From: Ramlibacter ginsenosidimutans
GTDB lineage: Bacteria; Pseudomonadota; Gammaproteobacteria; Burkholderiales; Burkholderiaceae_C
Reading direction: 5' to 3'
NCBI RefSeq assembly: GCF_016654015.1
Contig: NZ_JAEPWM010000006.1
Location: 62,001 to 126,000 of the forward strand
DNA length: 64,000 nucleotides
How positions within the stretch are numbered: the first letter of the stretch is position 1; every line of letters begins with the position of its first letter. Below the pieces are notes generated by a model. That model saw only the letters and a list, made by a program, of their open reading frames with translations. It had not been told where the DNA came from and ran no database searches. Below are positions 43,473 through 51,077 of the stretch, piece after piece. A program made the position numbers and the translations under genes.

Positions 43473-44857
43473 GTGGCCTGCGCCTCGACCTGGGACGCGG
43501 TGCCCTGCAGCCAGGGCGCGCCCGCGCGCTTGGCGCGCACGCGCTCCTGCCACCAGGTGCTCCAGGTGCCCGCGGGCGCGATGCCGTCCACCGTATCCGG
43601 CCCTTGCATCTGCGCCGCCAGGCTCGCATCGGCCGCGCCGGGCGCGGTGCCGCCGGCCTGCACGGCCTCGATCGCCTTGAGCAGCATGCGCCGGTTGGCC
43701 ATGATCACCTTGTCGCTGGTGCCCAGGTGCTCGCGCGTGCGGTCCTGGATGGGCCCCATGCTCTCGACGGCCCACTGGTCGTGGACGTTGATGTCTTCCT
43801 CGCCCATGCCCAGGTAGGTCTGCGTGCGCTGCTCCTCGGGATTGAAGCCCCAGCGGTTGTGGCGGCCGGACTTCGGCAGGTAGTCGGGCAGCGAGATGAA
43901 CTGCAGGCGCTGGTTGCGCATCGCGTCCTTGTCCACCGGGGCGCCGAAGCTGGTGAAGATCGAGTACCAGTAGGTGTGCTCGTCGTCGACGGGCAGGTGC
44001 ATCTGCGTGATGGTGAGCGTCTCCGACAGCGGGATCACGAAGGTGTGCGGGAAGATCGCCTGGGTGACGCGCACGTGCGTGAGCTCCTCGGTCATCGGCC
44101 TCAGCGTCGTGAGCTGCAGGCCCCAGGGCCTGGCTTCCGCGGCGATCTCCGGCTGGTGGAACTCGCGCATGATCCGGCTCATCGGCCACTTCTCGCCGGC
44201 AAACTCGCCTGCGCTGGCGCTGCGGAACTGCTTGCCCGCCGCGTTCTCGCCGACGGCGTCGAGCGGCGCGTCATTGAGGAAGCGGTGCAGGAACGAGGGA
44301 TGCGCCGGGTCGATGCCGACTTCGAACGCCTGCAGCCAGTTGCAGTGCCACAGGCCCTTGAACGCGAAGGTGTGCGTCGCGGGCGCCGCAAAGCAGTCGA
44401 AGGCGGGGAAGGGCGGCGCCTTGCCTTCTTCTCCCAGCCACGCGAACAGCACGCCACTCTTCTCGAGCACCGGATAATTGCGCTGCCGCACGCGCTCGCA
44501 CAGCTTGCTGCCCGCGGGCTCGGCGGGCGTTTCCAGGCAGCGGCCGGTGGCGTCGAACTTCCAGCCATGGAAGGGACAGCGCAGCCCGTCGCCTTCGTGG
44601 CGCCCGAAGGAGAGATCGGCGCCCCGGTGCGGGCAGTCGCGATCGAGCAGGCCCCAGCGGCCCGAGGCCTCGCGGAACAGCACGAGGTCTTGCCCCATCA
44701 CCCGCAGCGCCTTCACCGGCCGGTTCGCCATGCGCGGATCGAGCCGCGCATCGAATTCGTCGACCAGGGCAACGGGTTGCCAGTAGCTGCGCAGCACCGC
44801 CCCGCAGGGCGTCCCGGGGCCGATGCGCGTGACCAGTTCGTTCTGTTCTGCTTTCAT
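43469..44857 (-). CDS. Rieske-type aromatic ring-hydroxylating or O/N-demethylating oxygenase
   Basis: A 462-residue oxygenase alpha subunit. The N-terminal Rieske centre is CPHRGADLSFGRHEGDGLRCPFHGW (CxH-X16-CxxH). The mononuclear iron ligands lie in NWLQAFEVGIDPAHPSFLHR (D-X2-H-X4-H). The N-terminus ELVTRIGPGTPCGAVLRSYWQPVAL and the length place it with the phthalate-dioxygenase/LigXa-like group, which use a separate ferredoxin or reductase and lack a beta subunit. It lies between sodC (4 nt) and the GS-like ligase (4-nt overlap). The substrate may be an amine, amide or aryl ether. Confidence 0.93.
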   Translation of the reverse strand: MKAEQNELVTRIGPGTPCGAVLRSYWQPVALVDEFDARLDPRMANRPVKALRVMGQDLVLFREASGRWGLLDRDCPHRGADLSFGRHEGDGLRCPFHGWKFDATGRCLETPAEPAGSKLCERVRQRNYPVLEKSGVLFAWLGEEGKAPPFPAFDCFAAPATHTFAFKGLWHCNWLQAFEVGIDPAHPSFLHRFLNDAPLDAVGENAAGKQFRSASAGEFAGEKWPMSRIMREFHQPEIAAEARPWGLQLTTLRPMTEELTHVRVTQAIFPHTFVIPLSETLTITQMHLPVDDEHTYWYSIFTSFGAPVDKDAMRNQRLQFISLPDYLPKSGRHNRWGFNPEEQRTQTYLGMGEEDINVHDQWAVESMGPIQDRTREHLGTSDKVIMANRRMLLKAIEAVQAGGTAPGAADASLAAQMQGPDTVDGIAPAGTWSTWWQERVRAKRAGAPWLQGTASQVEAQAT

Positions 44858-44861
44858 GGCT

Positions 44862-45380
44862 TCAGGAGTGCTGGATGACGCCGCATGCGAGGCGCGGGCC
44901 CGAGTTGCCGGCGGGCTGCGACGTGAAGTCGTCCGGGTCGCGATGCACCACCACGCTGCGGCCGATCACGTTGTGCTCGCCGGTGCCGACACCGAAGTCG
45001 GCGGATACTAAGTTGACGTGGGCGACCCCCGCCGCATCGGCGCGCAAGCTCGGGAGGTCGCCTTCATGGTGCTCGCGCTGGTCGTAGCGTCCGTGCGCAT
45101 GCTTGCCGGGGTTGTAGTGGCCGCCGGCGCTCATGGCGTCGGGGCTGGAGCAGTCGCCCTTCTCGTGGATGTGGAAACCGTGTTCCGCGTCCGGCTTGAG
45201 CCCGCTGATTTCGCCGGAGACCAGCACCCGGTCGCCTTGCTGCGTGAAGTACAGGGTGCCCGATGCACTGTTTCCGACGGTTGGCGAGAGGACCGCGCGT
45301 GCAGTGGCGCCCGTCGGGCCGTTCATGTGGGAGCAGGCCGCCAGCAGCAAGGCAGTGGCGCAGGCGATGAGGTGGCGCAT
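44862..45380 (-). CDS. sodC: Cu/Zn superoxide dismutase lipoprotein
   Basis: A 172-residue protein from ATG 45380 with lipoprotein signal MRHLIACATALLLAACSH (lipobox LAAC). The mature part holds the SOD ligands: GFHIHEKGDC (Cu His-x-His and the disulfide Cys), GGHYNPGKHAHG (bridging and Zn His), DLPSLRADAAGVA (Zn Asp region), RSVVVHRDPDDF (Cu His) and the closing RLACGVI (second Cys). It detoxifies periplasmic superoxide. Unusually it is packed between a hydrolase (17 nt) and the Rieske oxygenase (4 nt), so it is translated with an oxygenase operon. Confidence 0.95.
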   Translation of the reverse strand: MRHLIACATALLLAACSHMNGPTGATARAVLSPTVGNSASGTLYFTQQGDRVLVSGEISGLKPDAEHGFHIHEKGDCSSPDAMSAGGHYNPGKHAHGRYDQREHHEGDLPSLRADAAGVAHVNLVSADFGVGTGEHNVIGRSVVVHRDPDDFTSQPAGNSGPRLACGVIQHS

Positions 45381-45397
45381 GGCGTTCCCTCCTCGCT

Positions 45398-46336
45398 TCA
45401 GGCCAGCGCCTGCCGCAACTGCGCGGCGCACAGTTGCACCGCGACGTTCGCTTCGTCGATCACGCGGCCCATCAGGATGAAGCCGTGGATCTGCCGCTCG
45501 AAGTTCACCAGCGCCGCCCGGTTGCCGGCCTCGGACAGCTTCTGCGCGTACTGCAGCCCTTCGTCGCGCAGCGGGTCGTAGCCCGCGGTGAGCACGAACG
45601 CCGGCGGCAGGCGTGCATGGTCGGCGTGCAGCAGCGGCGAGGCGCGCCAGTCGAGGTCCTGCGCCGGGTCGGCGATGTAGTGGTCGTGAAAGTAGTTCAT
45701 CGTGTCGCGCGTGAGCAGGTAGCCCTCGCCATTGCTGGTGTGCGAGGGCGCGCCGCGGCGCTGGTCCGTCGCCGGATAGATCAGCAGCTGGAACGCGATC
45801 GGCAGGTCGCCGTTGTCACGCGCCGCGAGCGCGACCACCGCCGCGAGGTTGCCGCCGGCGCTGTCGCCGCCGACGGCCAGTCGCCCGGGGTCGACCTTCA
45901 ATGCCGCGGCGTTCGCGCGGACCCAGCGCGTCGCTGCGATGCAGTCGTCCACCGCGGCCGGGAAGCGATGCTCGGGGCCCATGCGGTAATCGACCGCGAT
46001 CACCGCGCAGCCGGACAGGTTGGCGAGCTGCCGGCACAACGTGTCGTGCGTGTCCAGGTCGCCGATCACCCAGCCGCCGCCGTGGTAGTAGACGAGCACC
46101 GGCAGGGCGGCGTCGGCAGGCGAGCCGGCGGGCCGGTAGCTGCGCAGCGGGATCGGCCCCGCCGGGCCGCGCGCCTCCAGGTCGCGCACCAAGGCCACCG
46201 GGGGCGGCTCGGGCTGCGTGTACGTGCGCCGATCGCGGTACAGCGCGCGCGCTTGCTCGACGCTGAGGGTGTGCGTCGCCGGCACGCCCTTCTCTTCGAT
46301 CAGGCGCAGCAGCGCCCGGGCCTGAGGATGCAGCAT
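45398..46336 (-). CDS. Alpha/beta hydrolase, hormone-sensitive-lipase (HSL) family
   Basis: A 312-residue carboxylesterase-like protein. Oxyanion-hole motif VLVYYHGGGWVIGDLDTHD (HGGGW), nucleophile GGDSAGGNLAA (GDSAG), acid in VLTAGYDPLRDEG (Asp), and base in RQIHGFILM (His). HSL-type esterases cleave short acyl esters, including aromatic and carbamate-like esters. It is the first gene of the operon leading to sodC and the Rieske oxygenase, so it may release the oxygenase substrate from an ester or amide. Confidence 0.92.
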   Translation of the reverse strand: MLHPQARALLRLIEEKGVPATHTLSVEQARALYRDRRTYTQPEPPPVALVRDLEARGPAGPIPLRSYRPAGSPADAALPVLVYYHGGGWVIGDLDTHDTLCRQLANLSGCAVIAVDYRMGPEHRFPAAVDDCIAATRWVRANAAALKVDPGRLAVGGDSAGGNLAAVVALAARDNGDLPIAFQLLIYPATDQRRGAPSHTSNGEGYLLTRDTMNYFHDHYIADPAQDLDWRASPLLHADHARLPPAFVLTAGYDPLRDEGLQYAQKLSEAGNRAALVNFERQIHGFILMGRVIDEANVAVQLCAAQLRQALA

Positions 46337-46393
46337 GCTCGTCTCCGGTGGTTTCGCCGCAGTGTAGAGGAGAGTTGTTTATGCTTCGAGTCC

Positions 46394-47035
46394 ATGAAGC
46401 TCCACAACTATTTCCGCTCCTCCGCCTCCTTCCGGGTGCGCATCGCGCTGGAGCTCAAGGGCCTGGCGTACGACTACCTGCCGGTGCACCTCGTCAAGGG
46501 CGAGCACAAGTCCGAGCGCTACGCCGCCGTCTCTCCTTCGGGGCTCGTCCCGGCGCTGGAGACGGACTCCGGCGAGGTGATCGGCCAGTCGATGGCCATC
46601 ATCGAATACCTGGACGAGACGCACCCCGAGCCGCCGCTGCTGCCGAAGGACCCGCTGGGCCGCGCCCGGGTGCGGGCGCTGGCGCAGCTGATCGCCTGCG
46701 AGATCCATCCGCTGAACAACCTGCGCGTGCTGAAGTACCTCGTGCGCGACATGAAGGTGACCGAGGAGGCGAAGAACACCTGGTACCGGCACTGGGTGCG
46801 CAGCGGCCTGGAGGCGTACGAGGCCGAGTTGCAGCGACTGCCCGCCTCCACCTTCTCCTTCGGCGATACGCCTTCGCTGGCGGACTGCTGCCTGGTGCCG
46901 CAGATCTTCAACGGCAAGCGCTTCGACGTGGACTTCAGCGGGCTGCCGCGCACCATGGCGGCTTTCGACGCGTGCATGAAGCTGCCGGCGTTCCAGCGAG
47001 CCCAACCCTCGAACTGCCCGGACAACGAAGGTTGA
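46394..47035 (+). CDS. Zeta-class glutathione S-transferase: maleylpyruvate/maleylacetoacetate isomerase
   Basis: A 213-residue GST from ATG 46394. The zeta-class motif SSASFRVRIALELKG (SSxSxRVRIAL) holds the glutathione-activating Ser. The segments PSGLVPALE and GQSMAIIEYLDETHPEPPLLP complete the thioredoxin half, and the C-terminal domain has IHPLNNLRVLKYL. Such enzymes isomerise maleylacetoacetate (tyrosine pathway) or maleylpyruvate (gentisate pathway, NagL). The window contains gentisate dioxygenase and a fumarylpyruvate hydrolase but no homogentisate dioxygenase, favouring maleylpyruvate; the gene is 13 kb from that operon, so this is inferred. Confidence 0.88.
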   Translation: MKLHNYFRSSASFRVRIALELKGLAYDYLPVHLVKGEHKSERYAAVSPSGLVPALETDSGEVIGQSMAIIEYLDETHPEPPLLPKDPLGRARVRALAQLIACEIHPLNNLRVLKYLVRDMKVTEEAKNTWYRHWVRSGLEAYEAELQRLPASTFSFGDTPSLADCCLVPQIFNGKRFDVDFSGLPRTMAAFDACMKLPAFQRAQPSNCPDNEG

Positions 47036-47039
47036 GGCC

Positions 47040-47777
47040 GTGACGCCGCAGTGGGACCTGCCGGCGGGCGTGCACGCGTTCTGCAGCGAGCGCGCGGGCG
47101 GTGTCTCGTCCGGAGCCTATGCATCCCTGAACCTGGGTGATCACGTCGGCGACGAGCCGGCGGCGGTGGCGGAGAACCGCCGCCGGCTGGCCACGCAGAT
47201 CGGTACGCGACCGGTGTTCCTGCAGCAGGTGCATGGGCGCGGCGTCGTGCGGCTCACGCGCGAGACCGCCGATGGCACCGAGGCCGATGCCTGCTGGACC
47301 ACCGAGAGCGGCGTGGCCTGCACGATGATGGTCGCGGATTGCCTGCCCGTGCTGCTGGCGGCCGCCGATGGCCGCGTGGTCGGGGCGGCGCACTGCGGCT
47401 GGCGCGGACTGGCCGGCGGCGTGATCGAGGCGCTGTGGCAGGCGATGGAGCAGGGCGGCGCGCACCCCGGCACGGCGACCGCCTGGCTGGGCCCGTGCAT
47501 CGGGCCGGAGGCCTTCGAGGTGGGCCCGGAGGTACGCAGTGCCTTCGTGGACTCCGACCCCGGCGCCGCTTTCGCCTTCACTCCCTATGGTGAGGGCAAG
47601 TTCCTCGCCGACCTGCAGGTCCTCGCGCGCAGGCGCCTGGCCAGGCTCGGCATCGGCGCGGTGCAAGGCAATGACGGCAGCCTGCCGTGGTCGACCGTCG
47701 CCCAGGTCTCACGGTTCTTCTCGCACCGGCGGGACCGGGTCAGCGGGCGGTTCGCCGCCGGCATCTGGCGCGACTGA
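47040..47777 (+). CDS. pgeF: Peptidoglycan editing factor PgeF (YfiH/laccase-domain family)
   Basis: A 245-residue protein from GTG 47040. YfiH-family motifs: VHAFCSERAGGVSSGAYASLNLGDHVGD, FLQQVHGRGVV (His), EADACWTTESGVACTMMVADCLPVLLA (conserved Cys), GAAHCGWRGLAGGVIEALW (metal-binding His), LGPCIGPEAFEVGPEV (Cys), and FFSHRRDRVSGRFAAGIW. The family includes purine-nucleoside-phosphorylase-like activity and, in E. coli, correct peptidoglycan amino acid incorporation. It follows the GST gene by 4 nt. Its 3' end overlaps a convergent small membrane gene by 69 nt. Confidence 0.9.
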   Translation: MTPQWDLPAGVHAFCSERAGGVSSGAYASLNLGDHVGDEPAAVAENRRRLATQIGTRPVFLQQVHGRGVVRLTRETADGTEADACWTTESGVACTMMVADCLPVLLAAADGRVVGAAHCGWRGLAGGVIEALWQAMEQGGAHPGTATAWLGPCIGPEAFEVGPEVRSAFVDSDPGAAFAFTPYGEGKFLADLQVLARRRLARLGIGAVQGNDGSLPWSTVAQVSRFFSHRRDRVSGRFAAGIWRD

Positions 47778-47972
47778 CGCCTGGGCTTCGCGCCGCAGCC
47801 GGGCAGCGCGCCGCGCCGGCCTGCCCATGAGGTACATCAAAAGGGCGACAGGACCGACTCCATAGAGTACAAAGGTGACGACGGCGCCGAGGACGGTGCC
47901 GTCCGGATGGTTCGCTTCCGCCACCGCCATCATGAGGGCGACGTAGATCCAGCCGACGACGATGAGGTACAT
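47709..47972 (-). CDS. Small conserved-type membrane protein (unknown)
   Basis: An 87-residue protein from ATG 47972 (MYLIVVGWIYVALMMAVAEANHPDGTVLGAVVTFVLYGVGPVALLMYLMGRPARRAARLRR). Two predicted transmembrane helices (~1-18 and ~28-50) are followed by an Arg-rich and then Pro/acidic cytosolic tail. It is convergent with pgeF (69-nt coding overlap) and divergent from phaC; the shared upstream region holds the phaC promoter and palindrome. Function unknown; kept because of the clear membrane pattern and start position. Confidence 0.6.
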   Translation of the reverse strand: MYLIVVGWIYVALMMAVAEANHPDGTVLGAVVTFVLYGVGPVALLMYLMGRPARRAARLRREAQASVAPDAGGEPPADPVPPVREEP

Positions 47973-47988
47973 GCTTCCGCCGAAAGAA

Positions 47989-48019
47989 TGTTGCAGTGCA
48001 ACATGGATGATGGGATACT
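47989..48019 (+). promoter_or_regulatory. phaC promoter with palindrome overlapping the -35 (candidate PhaR box)
   Basis: TTGCAG (47991-47996), 17 nt, GATACT (48014-48019) form a plausible sigma-70 promoter. The perfect dyad TGTTGC-AGT-GCAACA (47989-48003) covers the -35. A repressor dimer there would block phaC transcription and also the divergent small membrane gene. TGC/GCA-arm dyads are in keeping with PHA-responsive PhaR sites (family knowledge, not verified here). Confidence 0.5.
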
Positions 48020-48049
48020 TCGGGCCGGCAAAAAAGTCAGGAGACAGGT

Positions 48050-49726
48050 ATGGATTCTCACGTGGACTGGGCTGCTCAGGCCCGCCAGTTCCAGCAGGGC
48101 GTCGGCCAGCAATGGTCGCAGGCGCTGCAGGCTTTCCAGCAAGGCGCCACGGGCTTTCCTGCCCTGCGCTTCGAGCCGGCCAAGCTGATGGAACTGCAGC
48201 AAGCCTACGTGCGGGAGGCCTCCGATCTCTGGAACGAGGGACTCGGCGAACGCAAGTCGGGCGACAAGCGATTCGCCAGCGACGCCTGGTCGCGCAATCC
48301 GGTGGCGGCATTCTCCGCCGCGGTGTACCTGCTGAACGCGCGCACGCTGCTGGGCCTGGCCGAGGCCGCCGACACGGACGCGAAGACGAAGGCGCGCCTG
48401 CGCTTCGCCGTGGAGCAATGGATGGCCGCTTCGGCGCCCAGCAACTTCATGGCCCTGAACGCCGAAGCGCAGCAGAAGGCGCTGGAGACCAAGGGCGAGA
48501 GCATCGCCCGCGGCGTGCAAAACCTGCTGGCGGACCTGCAGGTCGGGCGCGTGTCGATGACCGACGAGAGCGCGTTCGAGGTGGGCCAGAACGTGGCCAG
48601 CACCGAAGGCGCGGTGGTGTTCGAGAACGACCTGTTCCAGCTGATCGAATACAAGCCGCTCACCAGGCAGGTGTACGAGCGTCCGTTCCTGGTCGTGCCG
48701 CCCTGCATCAACAAGTTCTACATCCTCGACCTGCAGCCGGAGAACTCGCTGATCCGCTACCTGGTGGAGCAGGGGCATCGCACCTTCGTCGTGAGCTGGC
48801 GCAACCCGGACGCCTCGATGGAAGACAAGACCTGGGACGACTACGTCGAGGACGCCGCGATCAGGGCGATCTCGGTGGTGCAGGACATCTCGGGCGCGAA
48901 GCAGATCAATGCGCTGGGCTTCTGCGTCGGCGGCACCATCCTCGGCACCGCGCTGGCGGTGCTCGCCGCGCGCAAGGAAAAGCCGGTCGCGTCCGCGACC
49001 TTCCTCACCGCCATGCTCGACTTCAGTGACACCGGCGTTCTCGACGTGTTCGTGGACGAGGCCTCGGTGAAGATGCGCGAGATGATGATGGGCACGAAGG
49101 GCCTGCTCAAGGGCCAGGAACTCGCGTCCACCTTCAGCTTCCTGCGGCCCAACGACCTGGTCTGGAACTACGTCGTCGGCAACTACCTCAAGGGCGAGAG
49201 CCCGCCGCCCTTCGACCTGCTCTACTGGAACAGCGACGCGACCAACCTGCCGGGGCCCATGTACACCTGGTACCTGCGCAACACCTACCTCGAGAACAAC
49301 CTGGTGAAGCCGGGCAAGCTCACGGTCTGCGGCGAGAAGGTGGACCTGAGCAACGTCGACATCCCGGTCTTCTTCTACGGGTCCCGCGAGGACCACATCG
49401 TGCCGGTCCAGGCCGCGTACCTGTCGGTGAAGCACCTGCCGGGCAAGAAGCGCTTCGTGATGGGCGCCTCCGGCCACATCGCCGGCGTGATCAATCCGCC
49501 GGCGAAGAACAAGCGCTCGTACTGGACCAACGACAAGCTGCCGGAAAACTTCGACGCCTGGGTCGCCGGTGCGAAGGAGCACGCCGGCAGCTGGTGGCCC
49601 GACTGGGCGAGCTGGCTCAAGCCGCAGGCGGGCAAGCAGATTCCCGCTCCGAAGACCTATGGCCGAGCCGGCAAGTACAAGGCCATTGAACCGGCACCCG
49701 GCCGCTATGTGAAGGCGAAAGCGTAG
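48050..49726 (+). CDS. phaC: Class I poly(3-hydroxyalkanoate) synthase
   Basis: A 558-residue synthase, AGGAGA at 48039-48044 upstream of the ATG. The lipase-like box GFCVGGT holds the catalytic Cys (residue 292). Catalytic Asp in YGSREDHIVPV (~448) and His in GASGHIAGVINPP (~476) are present, as is the conserved Trp region RSYWTNDKLPENFDAWVAGA. Length and the phaC-phaA-phaB order fit class I short-chain PHA (PHB) synthesis from (R)-3-hydroxybutyryl-CoA. It polymerises on granule surfaces. No phaR or phasin gene is adjacent in this window. Confidence 0.97.
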   Translation: MDSHVDWAAQARQFQQGVGQQWSQALQAFQQGATGFPALRFEPAKLMELQQAYVREASDLWNEGLGERKSGDKRFASDAWSRNPVAAFSAAVYLLNARTLLGLAEAADTDAKTKARLRFAVEQWMAASAPSNFMALNAEAQQKALETKGESIARGVQNLLADLQVGRVSMTDESAFEVGQNVASTEGAVVFENDLFQLIEYKPLTRQVYERPFLVVPPCINKFYILDLQPENSLIRYLVEQGHRTFVVSWRNPDASMEDKTWDDYVEDAAIRAISVVQDISGAKQINALGFCVGGTILGTALAVLAARKEKPVASATFLTAMLDFSDTGVLDVFVDEASVKMREMMMGTKGLLKGQELASTFSFLRPNDLVWNYVVGNYLKGESPPPFDLLYWNSDATNLPGPMYTWYLRNTYLENNLVKPGKLTVCGEKVDLSNVDIPVFFYGSREDHIVPVQAAYLSVKHLPGKKRFVMGASGHIAGVINPPAKNKRSYWTNDKLPENFDAWVAGAKEHAGSWWPDWASWLKPQAGKQIPAPKTYGRAGKYKAIEPAPGRYVKAKA

Positions 49727-49774
49727 CTTTCGCAGGGGCTGGAGGCCAGGTTCCGGGGAAACGCTCCTCAACCA

Positions 49775-49842
49775 CCCAGCCCCTAGCCCCAAACCCCAAG
49801 CCCCCTAGTCCCCTAGTCCCTAGCCCCTAGCCTCCAGCCCCT
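49775..49842. repeat. C-rich tandem array CCCTAG(T/C)CC between phaC and phaA
   Basis: About 68 nt composed of imperfect CCCCTAG-type units (CCCCTAGCCCCAAACCCC, then CCCCTAGTCCCCTAGTCCC). The minus strand has at least six GGG/GGGG runs separated by 3-4 nt, a typical G-quadruplex pattern; the plus strand could form an i-motif. It ends just upstream of the phaA ribosome-binding site. Confidence 0.8.
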
Positions 49843-49854
49843 CAGGAGTCCCCC

Positions 49855-51036
49855 ATGGAAGACATCGTCATCGTTTCCGCCGTGCGCACCGCCGTCGGCA
49901 AGTTCGGCGGCTCGCTCGCCAAGATTCCCGCGACTGAGCTCGGCGCGATCGTGATCAAGGAAGCGCTCGCGCGCGCCAAGGTCGATCCCGCGCAAGTGGG
50001 CGAAGTGATCATGGGCCAGGTGCTGGCCGCCGGCGCCGGACAGAACCCGGCGCGCCAGGCTTCGCTGAAGGCCGGCCTGCCCAAGGAAGTGCCTGCGCTG
50101 ACGATCAACGCGGTGTGTGGTTCCGGCCTGAAGGCCGTGATGCTGGCCGCCCAGGCGATCGCCTGGGGCGACAGCGAGATCGTGGTGGCCGGCGGCCAGG
50201 AGAACATGAGCGCCGCGCCGCACGTGCTGCCCAACTCCCGTGACGGCCAGCGCATGGGCGACTGGAAGCTGCAGGACACCATGATCGTCGACGGCCTCTG
50301 GGACGTCTACAACCAGTACCACATGGGCGTCACGGCCGAGAACGTCGCGAAGGAACAGAACATCGACCGCGCCGCGCAGGATGCGCTGGCGCTGGGCAGC
50401 CAGCAGAAGGCCGCCGCCGCGCAGGACGCGGGCAAGTTCAAGGACGAGATCGTCACGGTCCCGATCCCGCAGAAGAAGGGCGACCCCGTCCAGTTCGCCA
50501 GCGACGAGTTCATCAACAAGAAGACCAGCGCCGAAGCGCTGGCGGGGCTGCGTCCTGCCTTCGACAAGGCCGGCACGGTCACCGCGGGCAACGCGTCCGG
50601 CCTGAACGACGGCGCCGCCGCCGTGGTGGTGATGAGCGCCAAGAAGGCCAAGGAACTGGGCCTGACGCCGCTGGCGACGATCAAGGCCTTCGCCACCACC
50701 GGCCTCGATCCCAAGACGATGGGCATGGGCCCGGTGCCCGCCACGAAGAAGGCGCTGCAGCGCGCCGGCTGGAAGGCCTCGGAAGTGGACCTGTTCGAGC
50801 TGAACGAAGCCTTCGCGGCCCAGGCCTGCGCCGTCAACAAGGCGCTGGACATCGATCCGGCCAAGGTCAACGTCAACGGCGGCGCGATCGCGATCGGCCA
50901 CCCGATCGGCGCGTCCGGCGCCCGCATCCTGGTGACGCTGCTGTATGAGATGCAGCGTCGCGGCTCGAAGAAGGGCGTGGCCGCGCTGTGCATCGGCGGC
51001 GGCATGGGGGTTTCCCTCGCCGTCGAGCGCGCGTGA
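49855..51036 (+). CDS. phaA: Acetyl-CoA C-acetyltransferase (beta-ketothiolase)
   Basis: A 393-residue thiolase. The nucleophilic Cys lies in TINAVCGSGLKAVML (~residue 88), the catalytic His in GGAIAIGHPIGASGARI and the second Cys in LCIGGGMGVSLAVE; NEAFAAQAC is also present. It condenses two acetyl-CoA to acetoacetyl-CoA for PHB. The C-rich repeat precedes it, so the distance from phaC is 128 nt. Being in a pha operon defines it as biosynthetic. Confidence 0.96.
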   Translation: MEDIVIVSAVRTAVGKFGGSLAKIPATELGAIVIKEALARAKVDPAQVGEVIMGQVLAAGAGQNPARQASLKAGLPKEVPALTINAVCGSGLKAVMLAAQAIAWGDSEIVVAGGQENMSAAPHVLPNSRDGQRMGDWKLQDTMIVDGLWDVYNQYHMGVTAENVAKEQNIDRAAQDALALGSQQKAAAAQDAGKFKDEIVTVPIPQKKGDPVQFASDEFINKKTSAEALAGLRPAFDKAGTVTAGNASGLNDGAAAVVVMSAKKAKELGLTPLATIKAFATTGLDPKTMGMGPVPATKKALQRAGWKASEVDLFELNEAFAAQACAVNKALDIDPAKVNVNGGAIAIGHPIGASGARILVTLLYEMQRRGSKKGVAALCIGGGMGVSLAVERA

Positions 51037-51077
51037 ACGCGCAGAATGATTTTCCAGCGAACCGACAGGAGAGGAAC

